The notes beneath the pieces were generated by a model, which saw nothing but the letters and a program-made list of their open reading frames with translations, did no database searches and was not told the DNA's origin. This document shows positions 25,937 through 36,037 of a DNA stretch of 36,037 bases, piece after piece. Source of the stretch: Methylomonas sp. (GTDB lineage: Bacteria; Pseudomonadota; Gammaproteobacteria; Methylococcales; Methylomonadaceae); assembly GCA_026989395.1 (NCBI GenBank), contig JALSJK010000001.1, positions 1 to 36,037 on the forward strand, in the 5' to 3' direction. Positions within the stretch are counted from its first letter, which is position 1; each line of letters starts with the position of its first letter. The translations under genes and the position numbers were made by a program.

Positions 25937-26563
25937 TCACCTTTTAGCAAGAGTGATCTCAAATTGGTTGATTAAGGTTTGAATCGCCTGATGTTTCATT
26001 TTCATGGCAGCCTTATTTACTACCAAGCGTGAGCTGATTTCGGTAATCAGTTCTCGTGGCTCAAGTCCGTTAGCTTTTAATGTGTTGCCGGTGTCAACCA
26101 GGTCTACAATACAATCAGCGAGCCCAACCAATGGCGCAAGCTCCATAGAGCCATATAATTTAATGATTTCAGCCTGAATTCCCTTGCTGGCGAAATATAG
26201 CCGTGCGGTTTTAACATATTTTGTTGCGACCCTGACTCGTCCCGAAATTTCAGGTTTATCTTTATGGGTAGCAGTCATTAAACGGCAACCGGCAATTTTG
26301 AGATCAAGCGGTTCATATAGACTTTCCGCACCATGTTCTAAAAGCACATCCTTACCGGCAATTCCCAAATCAGCGGCGCCGTATTCAACAAATGTAGGGA
26401 CGTCAGTAGCACGGATAATAACCAGCTTCACGTCATCTCGCGTAGTATCCAGAATTAATTTTCGACTGGTTTTGGGGTCGTCAGTAGGCTGTATTCCTGC
26501 TTCGGCAAGCAGCGGTAGCGCTTCTTCAAAAATTCTGCCTTTTGAGACGGCGATAGTAAGCAT
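25937..26563 (-). CDS. hisG: ATP phosphoribosyltransferase, short form
   Basis: 208 aa, the first enzyme of histidine synthesis (ATP + PRPP). It begins [19 protein letters not shown] and contains [21 protein letters not shown] and [19 protein letters not shown]. It lacks the C-terminal regulatory ACT-like domain of the long form (about 300 aa), so by family knowledge it needs HisZ as partner for activity and feedback inhibition; no hisZ is present in the window. It lies 26 bp after murA in the same direction. Confidence 0.95.
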   Translation of the reverse strand: MLTIAVSKGRIFEEALPLLAEAGIQPTDDPKTSRKLILDTTRDDVKLVIIRATDVPTFVEYGAADLGIAGKDVLLEHGAESLYEPLDLKIAGCRLMTATHKDKPEISGRVRVATKYVKTARLYFASKGIQAEIIKLYGSMELAPLVGLADCIVDLVDTGNTLKANGLEPRELITEISSRLVVNKAAMKMKHQAIQTLINQFEITLAKR

Positions 26564-26589
26564 GTAAAAAACCTTAAGCTATTTAGTAT

Positions 26590-28180
<1,591 letters not shown>

Positions 28181-28182
28181 CG

Positions 28183-28650
28183 TTATTTTTTGTCAGATTT
28201 ATTCTGATATAAAAACTGGCCAATCAATTTTTCGAGAACAATGGCTGATTGGGTATATTCAATAACGCTGCCATCTTCCAGATAATCCTCAGAACCGCCG
28301 GCATTTAATCCTACATATTGTTCGCCAAGCAAACCGGCAGTTAGAATGCTTGCTGATGTATCATCAGGAAGGGTATTGTATTGTTTGTCAATACGCATTT
28401 CAACAACCGATTCGTAGGTTTGTGTATCAAAGCGAATATCGGTGACTCTGCCAATTCTGACGCCTGCAATTGAGACTGGGGATTTTACCTTCAATCCGCC
28501 AGAATTTTCAAAGCGGGCATAAACAGTATAACCTTCATCTTCGGTCAGAGGATTCAGATTGCTGACATGCATTGCCAGGAAAAACAGGGCAACAATACCA
28601 GAAGCGACGAACAGGCCAACTAGAAGTTCAAGGGTTTTGCATTGCTGCAT
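28183..28650 (-). CDS. mlaD: MlaD, MCE-domain substrate-binding subunit
   Basis: 155 aa. An N-terminal membrane anchor (LELLVGLFVASGIVALFFLAM) is followed by one MCE domain: YTVYARFENSGGLKVKSPVSIAGVRIGRV and the conserved hydrophobic loop ILTAGLLGEQYVGLNAG. Six MlaD subunits form the lipid channel above MlaE in the periplasm. An in-frame TTG at 28665 could extend it by five residues; ATG 28650 is preferred because GGAG lies 9 bp upstream and it begins MQQCKTLELLVG like homologues. It starts one base after the mlaE stop. Confidence 0.92.
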   Translation of the reverse strand: MQQCKTLELLVGLFVASGIVALFFLAMHVSNLNPLTEDEGYTVYARFENSGGLKVKSPVSIAGVRIGRVTDIRFDTQTYESVVEMRIDKQYNTLPDDTSASILTAGLLGEQYVGLNAGGSEDYLEDGSVIEYTQSAIVLEKLIGQFLYQNKSDKK

Positions 28651-28651
28651 A

Positions 28652-29434
28652 TCAATCGTCTCCAAACATCATTGCAGTTAATAGGAAATCCAGGCCCAGG
28701 ACGGCAAATGCAGAATTGACAACAGTACGGGTTGTAGCTCGACTGACTCCTTCGGAAGTGGGTATGGCATCATATCCTTCGAAAAGAGCAATCCAGGAAG
28801 TAACAAAACCGAACACTATGCTCTTAATTACACCATTCATAATATCATCATAAAAATCAAGATTTGCTTGCATTTGTGACCAAAAAGAGCCTTCATCAAC
28901 GCCGAGTAGTCCGACTCCCACCATCTCGCCGCCGAGTATTCCTACGGCGCTGAATAAAGCGGCAAGAATTGGCAGAGAAATAAAACCGGCAAAAAAACGC
29001 GGCGCAATAATTCTTTTGACTGGGTCAACTGCCATCATTTCCATACCAGATAACTGTTCTGTTGCTTTCATTAGGCCAATTTCGGCAGTCAAGGCTGAGC
29101 CCGCTCTACCAGCAAACAACAAAGCAGCAACAACAGGTCCCAGTTCCCGAACCAGGGATGCGGCAACCATAACGCCAAGTGACTCTTCGGCGCCGAAATC
29201 AGAAAGTGTGTAGTAGCCTTGAAGGCCAAGTACCATACCGACAAAAAGTCCGGAAATAACAATAATTAAAAAAGTGAGTACACCGACGAAATAAAGCTGT
29301 CTGATTAATAAACCAGGGCGCAATAATATATCAGTCAGGCCGCTTAGAGTATGTCCCAAAAATAAACTTCCGCGTCCAAGTTTGGCTAAGCTTTGCAAAG
29401 TAAATCGCCCGAGTTGGCGGGTAAGTTGAATCAT
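28652..29434 (-). CDS. mlaE: MlaE, permease of the Mla phospholipid transporter
   Basis: 260 aa, inner-membrane permease with five or six helices: [31 protein letters not shown], then the conserved [32 protein letters not shown] stretch typical of MlaE/YrbE, and C-terminal helices ending [10 protein letters not shown]. It works with MlaF, MlaD and MlaB to move phospholipids between the membranes. It follows mlaF by 9 bp. Confidence 0.95.
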   Translation of the reverse strand: MIQLTRQLGRFTLQSLAKLGRGSLFLGHTLSGLTDILLRPGLLIRQLYFVGVLTFLIIVISGLFVGMVLGLQGYYTLSDFGAEESLGVMVAASLVRELGPVVAALLFAGRAGSALTAEIGLMKATEQLSGMEMMAVDPVKRIIAPRFFAGFISLPILAALFSAVGILGGEMVGVGLLGVDEGSFWSQMQANLDFYDDIMNGVIKSIVFGFVTSWIALFEGYDAIPTSEGVSRATTRTVVNSAFAVLGLDFLLTAMMFGDD

Positions 29435-29443
29435 TTCCTTGAA

Positions 29444-30292
29444 CTAGAGGTAAGAAAGTAGATCTTCAATGTAATCCTTGGCAGGATAATGGAAAGGGAC
29501 AGGGCCATCGGCGTTACCGTGCATGAATTGCCTGACCCATTCTGAATTTGAGTTTTCAATTTCTTCAGGTGTTCCCTGGCCAACAACATGACCTCCGGAA
29601 ATGACATAAATATAATCCGCTATAGATGCCGTTTCCTGAACATCATGCGATACGATAATGCTGGTTAAACCTAAAATAGTATTTAATTTTTTAATGAGTT
29701 CAACGAGTACGCCAAGTGAAATTGGATCCTGGCCAGTAAAAGGTTCGTCATACATGATCATCATTGGATCAAGTGCGATAGCTCTCGCTAAAGCCACGCG
29801 TCTTGCCATGCCGCCTGATAATTCATTAGGCATCAGATTACGAGCGCCTCGTAGCCCGACAGCCTGAAGTTTCATGAGCACTAGTGAGCGAATCATTGCT
29901 TCACTGAGTGCCGTGTGTTCACGCAAGGGGAAGGCAATGTTATCGTAGACGTTCATATCCGTCAGTAATGCACCACTTTGAAATAACATGCCCATTCGTT
30001 TGCGCAGTTGATAAAGCGATTTCAGAGAGAGTTGGTGGACGTTGTTTTGATCAACAATAACAGAACCCTGGTCAGGTTTTAGTTGGCCGCCAATTAATTT
30101 TAACAGGGTGGTTTTCCCTGTACCACTTGGACCCATGATGGCGGTAATTTTTCCGCGTTGAAAGTCTAACGAAATTGAATCAAATATTTTTCGGGTACCT
30201 CTCGAAAAAGATAAATTTTTTATTGAAACTAATGTTTCATCTACTTGCGTACCCTCAGGCATTCTAGGTGGTTTTTTTATTTTAAAAAACAC
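29444..30292 (-). CDS. mlaF: MlaF, ATPase of the Mla phospholipid transporter
   Basis: 282 aa from the GTG at 30292; an ATG at 30262 giving 272 aa is an equally possible start and closer to the E. coli length of 269. Walker A GPSGTGKTT (54-62), Q-loop MLFQSGALLTDMNVYDN, signature LSGGMARRVALARA, Walker B IMIMYDEPFTGQDP, H-loop SHDVQ. The C-terminal tail QFMHGNADGPVPFHYPAKDY matches MlaF. First gene of the mlaFEDB-murA-hisGDC run, divergent from yrbG. Confidence 0.95.
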   Translation of the reverse strand: MFFKIKKPPRMPEGTQVDETLVSIKNLSFSRGTRKIFDSISLDFQRGKITAIMGPSGTGKTTLLKLIGGQLKPDQGSVIVDQNNVHQLSLKSLYQLRKRMGMLFQSGALLTDMNVYDNIAFPLREHTALSEAMIRSLVLMKLQAVGLRGARNLMPNELSGGMARRVALARAIALDPMMIMYDEPFTGQDPISLGVLVELIKKLNTILGLTSIIVSHDVQETASIADYIYVISGGHVVGQGTPEEIENSNSEWVRQFMHGNADGPVPFHYPAKDYIEDLLSYL

Positions 30293-30406
30293 TATTGTCC
30301 ATGACGATCGCTAACTAAGTCAAATCGAGTAAAAATTATTCATTGGAAAACAGCTACCATGCGTAACTTGGTTCATGGCATAATAAGCAATTTTCGAACC
30401 ATACTG

Positions 30407-31372
30407 ATGATAATTAACACGATTGCCTTGCTAGGAGGCTTGGTTCTGCTGATTTTTTCTGCCGACCGTTTCGTCGATGGGGCTGTTTCGATAGCGAAAA
30501 CTTTTGGCATTTCACCCTTGTTAATTGGTCTTACTATTGTTGGCTTAGGTACTTCTGCCCCCGAAATTCTGGTTTCAGCAATTGCCTCATGGCAAGGAAA
30601 CTTTGGCTTGGCCATTGGCAATGCATTAGGCTCAAATATTGCTAATATTGGCCTGATATTAGGTGCGACTGCGTTAATTTCACCGCTTGGTTTTCATTCT
30701 CGTTTACTTAAACGGGAGCTGCCTGTTCTATTGGTTGTTAGCGCTGTATGTTATGGGCTTGCGTTTGACGGCCTTTCAATAGTTGATAGCATCATTATGA
30801 TAACTGGCTTGATACTATTTCTGTGGTGGCTTGTTTATACGGCAAAAAATGACATGCGGAAAGATATTCTCGCTGTTGAATTTGAAGAGGAGTTATCTGA
30901 CGGCTTGCCTTTGTATAAGGCCTGGGTATATTTTATTCTCGGGCTTTTAGGACTGATGATAAGTTCAAAAATACTTGTCTGGGCAGCGGCTAATATTGCC
31001 CAGTATTTTGGTGTCAGTGATTTGGTTATCGGATTAACAATCGTTGCGTTAGGGACCAGTTTGCCAGAATTGGCAGCTTCTATTTCCAGTGTTTTGAAAA
31101 ATGAAGATGACTTGGCCGTGGGTAATGTTATTGGTTCAAATATGTATAATTTGTTGGCCGTATACTCAGTGCCAGGATTATTTTCCTCGGGGTCTGTAGG
31201 AGAACATGTGCTGTTTCGGGATTTTCCGGTCATGCTTGGCTTCACCGTGGGTTTGTTTGTTTTAGGATTTAGTTTTTTTAAGCCCGGAAAAATTTCACGT
31301 TTTGAAGGTGGGATTTTGTTGTTTTGTTATGTGACCTACCAATGTTTCCTCTATCAGTCAACAATTTCATGA
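30407..31372 (+). CDS. yrbG: YrbG family sodium/calcium exchanger-like membrane protein
   Basis: About 322 aa, inner-membrane cation antiporter of the CaCA family with around ten helices. The two inverted alpha-repeats are clear: GLGTSAPEILVS near the N-terminus and ALGTSLPELAAS in the second half, each followed by a GN(A/V)(L/I)GSN motif. A start at 30359 would give 337 aa; 30407 is preferred because the residues to IFSADR then match the E. coli spacing exactly, although its ribosome-binding site is poor. Ion specificity is by family only. It ends with an ATGA overlap with kdsD, the order seen in E. coli. Confidence 0.87.
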   Translation: MIINTIALLGGLVLLIFSADRFVDGAVSIAKTFGISPLLIGLTIVGLGTSAPEILVSAIASWQGNFGLAIGNALGSNIANIGLILGATALISPLGFHSRLLKRELPVLLVVSAVCYGLAFDGLSIVDSIIMITGLILFLWWLVYTAKNDMRKDILAVEFEEELSDGLPLYKAWVYFILGLLGLMISSKILVWAAANIAQYFGVSDLVIGLTIVALGTSLPELAASISSVLKNEDDLAVGNVIGSNMYNLLAVYSVPGLFSSGSVGEHVLFRDFPVMLGFTVGLFVLGFSFFKPGKISRFEGGILLFCYVTYQCFLYQSTIS

Positions 31373-32349
31373 CGAAAATTGATTCATTGCAAATAAAAAC
31401 CTCTGGCTTGACGGTTGTAGAGATCGAGATGCAAGCAGTGGCAATGTTGAAACGCAGGATTGATAACAATTTTGTTAAAGCTTGTGAGCTGCTTTTCAAC
31501 TGTAAAGGTCGAATTGTCGTTATCGGGATGGGAAAGTCAGGTCATATCAGTGGTAAGATTGCTGCTACTTTAGCCAGCACAGGTTCCCCCGCTTTTTTTG
31601 TACACCCTGGCGAAGCCAGTCATGGTGATCTTGGTATGATTACCCAGCAGGACGTGGTTTTGGCTTTATCGCATTCAGGCGAAACAGATGAGATTCTGAC
31701 GATTTTGCCCATAATCAAGCGTCTTGGTGTTTCTCTGATTGCAATGACAGGCCAGCAAAAATCATCTTTAGCTTCATTTGCTGATGTTCATCTGGATGTC
31801 AGTGTTGAGCAAGAAGCTTGCTCTTTAGGTTTGGCGCCGACATCCAGCACTACAGTGATGCTGGTAATGGGGGATGCGCTCGCTGTTTCATTATTAGAAG
31901 CTCGAGGATTTACCCGAAATGATTTTGCTTTATCGCATCCGGGGGGCAGTCTCGGTAAACGCTTGCTATTAAAAGTTGCGGATCTTATGCATTCTGGTCA
32001 TGAAATTCCAGTTGTTTCGGAATCAGCGTTAATAAGTGATGCTTTATTGGAGATGACGGAAAAAAAATTAGGTATGACTGCGGTGGTTGATAACAATGAT
32101 AAGGTCTCAGGTATTTTTACTGATGGGGATTTGCGCAGGATGCTAGGCCAAAATTTTGATGTTCATACTACATTGGTTTCAAAAGTGATGACTCGACATT
32201 GTGCTGTTATCACTCAGCATATTCTGGCAGCAGAAGCAATGCAGATTATGGAGGAAAAGAAAATAAATGCCTTGATTGTCGTAGATGATGATCACAAGCC
32301 AGTGGGCGCTTTAAATATGCACGATCTGATTCGAGCAGGAATTGTATAA
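31369..32349 (+). CDS. kdsD: arabinose-5-phosphate isomerase
   Basis: 326 aa, converts ribulose-5-phosphate to arabinose-5-phosphate for Kdo synthesis. SIS domain at about 40-170 (GMGKSGHISGKIAATLASTG, VHPGEASHGDLGM, LALSHSGETDEI) and two CBS domains at about 205-325 (MHSGHEIPVV, FTDGDLRRML, NALIVVDDDHKPVGALNMHDLIRAG). A longer frame begins at a TTG at 31324, but the ATG at 31369 overlaps the yrbG stop as ATGA and gives the E. coli length (328). Confidence 0.95.
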   Translation: MTKIDSLQIKTSGLTVVEIEMQAVAMLKRRIDNNFVKACELLFNCKGRIVVIGMGKSGHISGKIAATLASTGSPAFFVHPGEASHGDLGMITQQDVVLALSHSGETDEILTILPIIKRLGVSLIAMTGQQKSSLASFADVHLDVSVEQEACSLGLAPTSSTTVMLVMGDALAVSLLEARGFTRNDFALSHPGGSLGKRLLLKVADLMHSGHEIPVVSESALISDALLEMTEKKLGMTAVVDNNDKVSGIFTDGDLRRMLGQNFDVHTTLVSKVMTRHCAVITQHILAAEAMQIMEEKKINALIVVDDDHKPVGALNMHDLIRAGIV

Positions 32350-32353
32350 ATTT

Positions 32354-32884
32354 ATGTTGGATGTTATTGAGAAAGCAAAAAAACTAAAACTTCTGATTTT
32401 GGATGTTGATGGCGTGTTGACGGATGGTAAATTATTTTTTGACGATCAAGGCAAAGAATACAAATCTTTTCATGCAAGAGACGGCCATGGTATAAAATTG
32501 CTCCAGCGTACCGGGGTTGAGGTTGCTGTTATTTCTGGCAGAAAATCAGCATCAGTTGCTTTGCGGATGAGAAGCCTGGGTATTGAGTATGTTTATCAAG
32601 GTCATGAAAATAAAATTGCAGCTTTTGAAGAAGTTGTCAAAAAAGTGGGTTGCCACGTCGATCAGGCTGCCCATGTTGGGGATGATTTGCTGGATTTGCC
32701 CTTGATGACTCGTGTTGGATTATCAATAGCTGTTAATGATGCAGTAAAAGAAGTCAAGCAGTTTGCAGACTGGTGTACCTCACTTTCTGGAGGCGAAGGT
32801 GCAGTTCGGGAAGTTTGTGATCTGATTATGCAGGCACAAGGGACATTTACAAAGATTGTCGATGATTATAAAAATAATGGCTGA
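32354..32884 (+). CDS. kdsC: 3-deoxy-D-manno-octulosonate 8-phosphate phosphatase
   Basis: 176 aa HAD-family phosphatase that makes Kdo from Kdo-8-P. Catalytic motif LILDVDGVLTDG in the N-terminal region, AVISGRKSASV (motif II), and HVGDDLLDLPLM (motif IV). It lacks a cap domain, as KdsC does, and acts as a tetramer in the family. The ATG at 32354 lies 4 bp past the kdsD stop; AGGA is 13 bp upstream. The end overlaps lptC by 8 bp. Confidence 0.95.
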   Translation: MLDVIEKAKKLKLLILDVDGVLTDGKLFFDDQGKEYKSFHARDGHGIKLLQRTGVEVAVISGRKSASVALRMRSLGIEYVYQGHENKIAAFEEVVKKVGCHVDQAAHVGDDLLDLPLMTRVGLSIAVNDAVKEVKQFADWCTSLSGGEGAVREVCDLIMQAQGTFTKIVDDYKNNG

Positions 32885-33434
32885 AAGATACCAGTTTTAT
32901 GGGTTAATTAGTGTCTTTGCGCTAATTATGTGGTGGATGGCACAGTTAACTGTCTCCAAGCAAGTCGTTTCTTCTGAAATCCCTTCCAATAGTCCGGATT
33001 ACTTTAGTAATGGTTATGAAAAAATTGAAATGGATCTGGAAGGAAAGCTTAAAAGTCGAGTTATAGCTGATAAAGTTGTTCATTACAGCGCAACTGATAT
33101 TGCTGAGCTGGAAAATCTGGTCATGACCATGTATAAACCCGAAGCACCTGCATGGGTCATTCGTTCTGAAACCGGAACAGTTCCGGCCGGCGGTAGAGAT
33201 ATTTTTCTCAATGGTAAGGTATTTATTGATCGAGAAGAAGCTCCAGGTTTTAGTAAAATTAAAATTATCACTTCAAATTTAAAAGTCAAACCGGATATAA
33301 ATTACGCTGAGACTGACGAGTGGACTGATTTGATTATGCCCCCCAATAAAACCTCAGGAAAAGGTATGGAAGCAACTTTTAGTAGCCCCATTCACTTGAA
33401 GTTATTAGCTAATGTACGAGGAATCTATGAATAA
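32877..33434 (+). CDS. lptC: LptC, LPS export bridge protein
   Basis: 185 aa. A single N-terminal membrane helix (YGLISVFALIMWWMA) anchors a periplasmic beta-jellyroll with YFSNGYEKIEMDLEGKLKSRVIAD and later beta strands. LptC takes LPS from the LptBFG complex and passes it to LptA. The ATG at 32877 overlaps the kdsC end (ATGGCTGA), a tight coupling. Sequence conservation in this family is low; the position between kdsC and lptA supports the call. Confidence 0.9.
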   Translation: MAERYQFYGLISVFALIMWWMAQLTVSKQVVSSEIPSNSPDYFSNGYEKIEMDLEGKLKSRVIADKVVHYSATDIAELENLVMTMYKPEAPAWVIRSETGTVPAGGRDIFLNGKVFIDREEAPGFSKIKIITSNLKVKPDINYAETDEWTDLIMPPNKTSGKGMEATFSSPIHLKLLANVRGIYE

Positions 33435-33936
33435 AATCGTGTTTTTATTTTTGGGCTTAACGAGTTTCTACTCAAGCCTCAGTTTGGCGCTGGTCAATGA
33501 TTCAGATCAGCCTATAACGATAGATTCCAATAGTGCGGTTTATGATGAAAAAAAGGGACTCAGTATCTATTATGGTAATGTTATTTCCATTCAGGGAAGT
33601 CTAAGGGTCAACTCGGATAAATTAGTTGCTTATTTGCGCGATGGAGATGTTGTAAAGCTGGTTTGGACGGGTAAGCCGGCCCGATTCAAGCAAAAGCCTG
33701 AAGGCGGCAAAGAAGAAATACATGGTAAAGCGCTGACTCTGGAATATTATCCTGACAAGGCTTTGTTTATCCTTATCAAGGAGGCGGTGGTGACGCAAGG
33801 AGCAAACACCTATAAAAGTGATTTAATAAAATATGATACCCGGAATTCAGTCGTCAAGGCGGGCGAAAGAAATACTGACAATAACCGTGTCAGGGTTATT
33901 CTCAAACCCAAGAAAAAACAACCCAATACAAAGTAA
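33427..33936 (+). CDS. lptA: LptA, periplasmic LPS-transport protein
   Basis: 169 aa. Signal peptide [21 protein letters not shown], then an OstA-like beta-jellyroll: [56 protein letters not shown] and [23 protein letters not shown]. It polymerises into the bridge between LptC and LptD. An ATG at 33412 would add five residues; 33427 is preferred as GAGG lies 5 bp before it. The gene overlaps lptC and its stop overlaps the lptB start (TAATG). Confidence 0.94.
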   Translation: MNKIVFLFLGLTSFYSSLSLALVNDSDQPITIDSNSAVYDEKKGLSIYYGNVISIQGSLRVNSDKLVAYLRDGDVVKLVWTGKPARFKQKPEGGKEEIHGKALTLEYYPDKALFILIKEAVVTQGANTYKSDLIKYDTRNSVVKAGERNTDNNRVRVILKPKKKQPNTK

Positions 33937-34661
33937 TGGCACGATTAGCAGCAAAAAATCTGGTTAAAAGTTATCACGGTCGGAAAGTAGTCAATAATGT
34001 TTCGCTGCATGTGGATACCGGAGAGGTTGTGGGGCTATTAGGGCCCAATGGTGCTGGGAAAACCACCAGTTTTTATATCATGGTGGGGTTGATAAAAGCC
34101 GATGAAGGAGATGTTTTACTTGATGATTTAGATATTACCCATTATCCCATGCATGTCAGGGCCAAAATGGGAGTGGGCTATTTGCCGCAGGAACCTTCAG
34201 TCTTTAGAAAATTAACAGTAGCTGATAATTTACGGGCAGTTTTACAGCTTCGCTCCGATTTAACGGATGGCCAAATTGAATTATTAATTGAAGAACTTCT
34301 CCAGGAATTTCATGTTGGTCATCTTCGTGATAATGTGGCGATGGGGTTGTCCGGAGGTGAGCGTCGCCGGGTCGAAATTGCTCGCGCCTTGGCTACAGAT
34401 CCGCAATTTATTTTACTTGATGAACCTTTTGCAGGTGTTGATCCGCTTTCGGTTATTGATATTCAAAAAATAATCGAGCATTTAAGAGATAGAAATATAG
34501 GAATTTTGATAACCGAGCATAATGTGCGGGAAACTTTGGGAATTTGTGATCGAGCTTATATTCTAAATGAAGGTCAAGTAATTGCTGAGGGAGATGCAGG
34601 GGAAATTGTTAACAATAATGAAGTAAGGAAGGTGTATTTGGGTGAGAATTTTAGCCTATAG
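33936..34661 (+). CDS. lptB: LptB, ATPase of the LPS exporter
   Basis: 241 aa ABC ATPase driving LPS extraction with LptF and LptG. Walker [10 protein letters not shown] (36-44), [18 protein letters not shown] at the Q-loop, signature [19 protein letters not shown], Walker [17 protein letters not shown]-loop ITEHNVRE. The C-terminal helix ends [10 protein letters not shown] as in E. coli. It shares a base with the lptA stop, and rpoN begins 37 bp downstream, the gene order common in gammaproteobacteria. Confidence 0.97.
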   Translation: MARLAAKNLVKSYHGRKVVNNVSLHVDTGEVVGLLGPNGAGKTTSFYIMVGLIKADEGDVLLDDLDITHYPMHVRAKMGVGYLPQEPSVFRKLTVADNLRAVLQLRSDLTDGQIELLIEELLQEFHVGHLRDNVAMGLSGGERRRVEIARALATDPQFILLDEPFAGVDPLSVIDIQKIIEHLRDRNIGILITEHNVRETLGICDRAYILNEGQVIAEGDAGEIVNNNEVRKVYLGENFSL

Positions 34662-34698
34662 TCTACTATTAGTCGTAAAGCACTGAATAATTAATAGT

Positions 34699-36037
34699 AT
34701 GAAACAATCCTTACAACTACGTATTGGCCAGCAGTTATCAATGACGCCGCAATTGCAGCAGGCGATCAAATTGCTGCAATTATCGACACTGGATTTACAA
34801 CAAGAAATTCAACAAGCGCTTGATTCCAACATGATGCTGGAAGTTGCCGAGGACGATACTGCAAACGAAGCAGCCAGTCAAAATTTGGAAAACAAGACTG
34901 AACAGCAAACTGCGACTGCCGAGGAAGGCCAGTCTGTTGAGCTTTCAGAAACCATGGCAACCGATAATATTCCCGATGAGTTACCTACTGATAGCTCTTG
35001 GGAAGATGTTTTTGATGTCGCCCAAATTACTTCAAATATCCAGGCATCCGCTGAACAGCCAGATTTTGAGGTATTGCGCAGCAAGGATGAAACCTTGCTG
35101 GACCATCTGTTCTGGCAGCTGGACACCATGCAGTTTTCAGAACGTGATCATGCCATTGCCATGGCCATTATTGATTCAGTCAATGAAGAAGGTTATTTGC
35201 TCGATACCCTGGAAAATATCCATCAGGGTTTGCAGGACCAGCTTGAAGATTTGTATCTGGATGAAGTGCAGGCAGTTTTGCATCGAGTGCAGCGCTTTGA
35301 TCCTGTTGGCGTTGCGGCGGTTGATCTTGCTGATTGCTTAACAATTCAATTGCAGCAAATGCCAGACGATACGCCGTTCAGAGATGAAGCGATTGTACTG
35401 GTGTCGCGGTATCTGGATTTACTGGCAGGGCAGGACCAGGTCAAATTGATTCGCAAATTGGGGGTGACTGAACAACAGTTAAGCGACATTGTTGCCTTGA
35501 TACGAATGCTGGATCCCAGGCCGGGAAATAGCATCCAAAGCTCAACGGCAGATTATGTCGTGCCTGATGTTTTTGTCGCCAAGGTCAATGGTCATTGGCA
35601 GGTCAGCCTGAATCCCGAGATTGCACCAAAATTGCGTATCAATTCGGCTTATTCCGGCATGATAAAAAGAGCCGATAACAGCAAGGATAACACCTGCATG
35701 AAAGATCATTTGCAGGAGGCCAAATGGTTTATTAAAAGCCTTTACAGTCGCAATGATACGTTACTGCGGGTCGCGAAAAGTATTGTCGAAAAACAGGAAG
35801 GTTTTTTCGAACATGGCGCCATCGCGATGAAACCGATGGTGCTGAGAGATATTGCCGAAGAACTGGAACTGCATGAATCAACCATTTCCAGGATTACCAC
35901 CCAGAAATATATGCACACACCCAATGGCATTATTGAATTCAAATACTTCTTTTCCAGTCATGTTTCAACAGCAGCGGGAGGGGAGTGTTCGGCAACCGCC
36001 ATCAAAGCCTTTATCAAAGAACTGGTTTCAGGAGAAA
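34699..36037 (+). CDS. rpoN: RNA polymerase sigma-54 factor, 3' end beyond the window
   Basis: An open frame of 446 complete codons running off the window edge. Region I starts MKQSLQLRIGQQLSMTPQLQQAIKLLQLSTL, the part that responds to bacterial enhancer-binding ATPases; an acidic region II with many Glu/Gln follows (about 55-115); the core-binding region III begins near LLDHLFWQLDTMQFSE; and the HTH-bearing part shows LRDIAEELELHESTISRITTQKYMHTPNG. The RpoN box that contacts the -24 element lies past the edge. No frameshift is seen. No strong ribosome-binding site precedes the ATG. hpf, ptsN and rapZ would be expected next. Confidence 0.96.
   Translation, partial: MKQSLQLRIGQQLSMTPQLQQAIKLLQLSTLDLQQEIQQALDSNMMLEVAEDDTANEAASQNLENKTEQQTATAEEGQSVELSETMATDNIPDELPTDSSWEDVFDVAQITSNIQASAEQPDFEVLRSKDETLLDHLFWQLDTMQFSERDHAIAMAIIDSVNEEGYLLDTLENIHQGLQDQLEDLYLDEVQAVLHRVQRFDPVGVAAVDLADCLTIQLQQMPDDTPFRDEAIVLVSRYLDLLAGQDQVKLIRKLGVTEQQLSDIVALIRMLDPRPGNSIQSSTADYVVPDVFVAKVNGHWQVSLNPEIAPKLRINSAYSGMIKRADNSKDNTCMKDHLQEAKWFIKSLYSRNDTLLRVAKSIVEKQEGFFEHGAIAMKPMVLRDIAEELELHESTISRITTQKYMHTPNGIIEFKYFFSSHVSTAAGGECSATAIKAFIKELVSGE

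Overview
The window looks like a core chromosomal segment of an AT-leaning gammaproteobacterium with type IV pili, an LPS outer membrane and aerobic respiration. The evidence is conserved gene order: leuCD-asd-fimV, petABC-sspA-sspB, mlaFEDB-murA-hisGDC and kdsD-kdsC-lptC-lptA-lptB-rpoN. Gene content and style recall Methylococcales and related lineages, but that is an impression; no sequence search was run.

Layout. 1-1225: an OxyR-type peroxide regulator with both redox cysteines, and a tiny membrane protein gene on the minus strand. 1310-5025: a tight three-gene operon of NfeD membrane protease, slipin and a fused phosphotransferase/P-loop kinase. 5075-10355: the accessory-looking part, with two small Ras-like GTPases, a winged-helix/roadblock-like protein, a roadblock/LC7 protein, a free-standing Aer-type PAS protein, a PhnD-like binding protein without signal peptide, and a TPR protein with a FimV-like C-terminus preceded by a perfect CRP-type site. 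10482-13384: tRNA-Cys, lytic transglycosylase slt and adenylate kinase. 13442-19127: leuC, leuD, asd and fimV, with leuB absent from its usual place. 19242-23178 (minus): sspB, sspA and the cytochrome bc1 genes petC, petB, petA. 23535-30292 (minus): hisC, hisD, hisG, murA, mlaB, mlaD, mlaE, mlaF. 30407-end (plus): yrbG, kdsD, kdsC, lptC, lptA, lptB and the start of rpoN, cut by the window edge.

How it fits together. The right-hand half is largely envelope building: Kdo synthesis and LPS export (kdsD/C, lptC/A/B), peptidoglycan precursor synthesis (murA) and lipid asymmetry (mlaFEDB), combined with histidine synthesis and respiration. The most interesting part is 5075-10355. It resembles in content the bacterial MglA/MglB and actinobacterial 'conservon' GTPase-roadblock switches, but joins a redox-type PAS sensor, a cytoplasmic PhnD-like protein and a FimV-like TPR protein. 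A plausible role is control of cell polarity, type IV pili or motility; this is inference.
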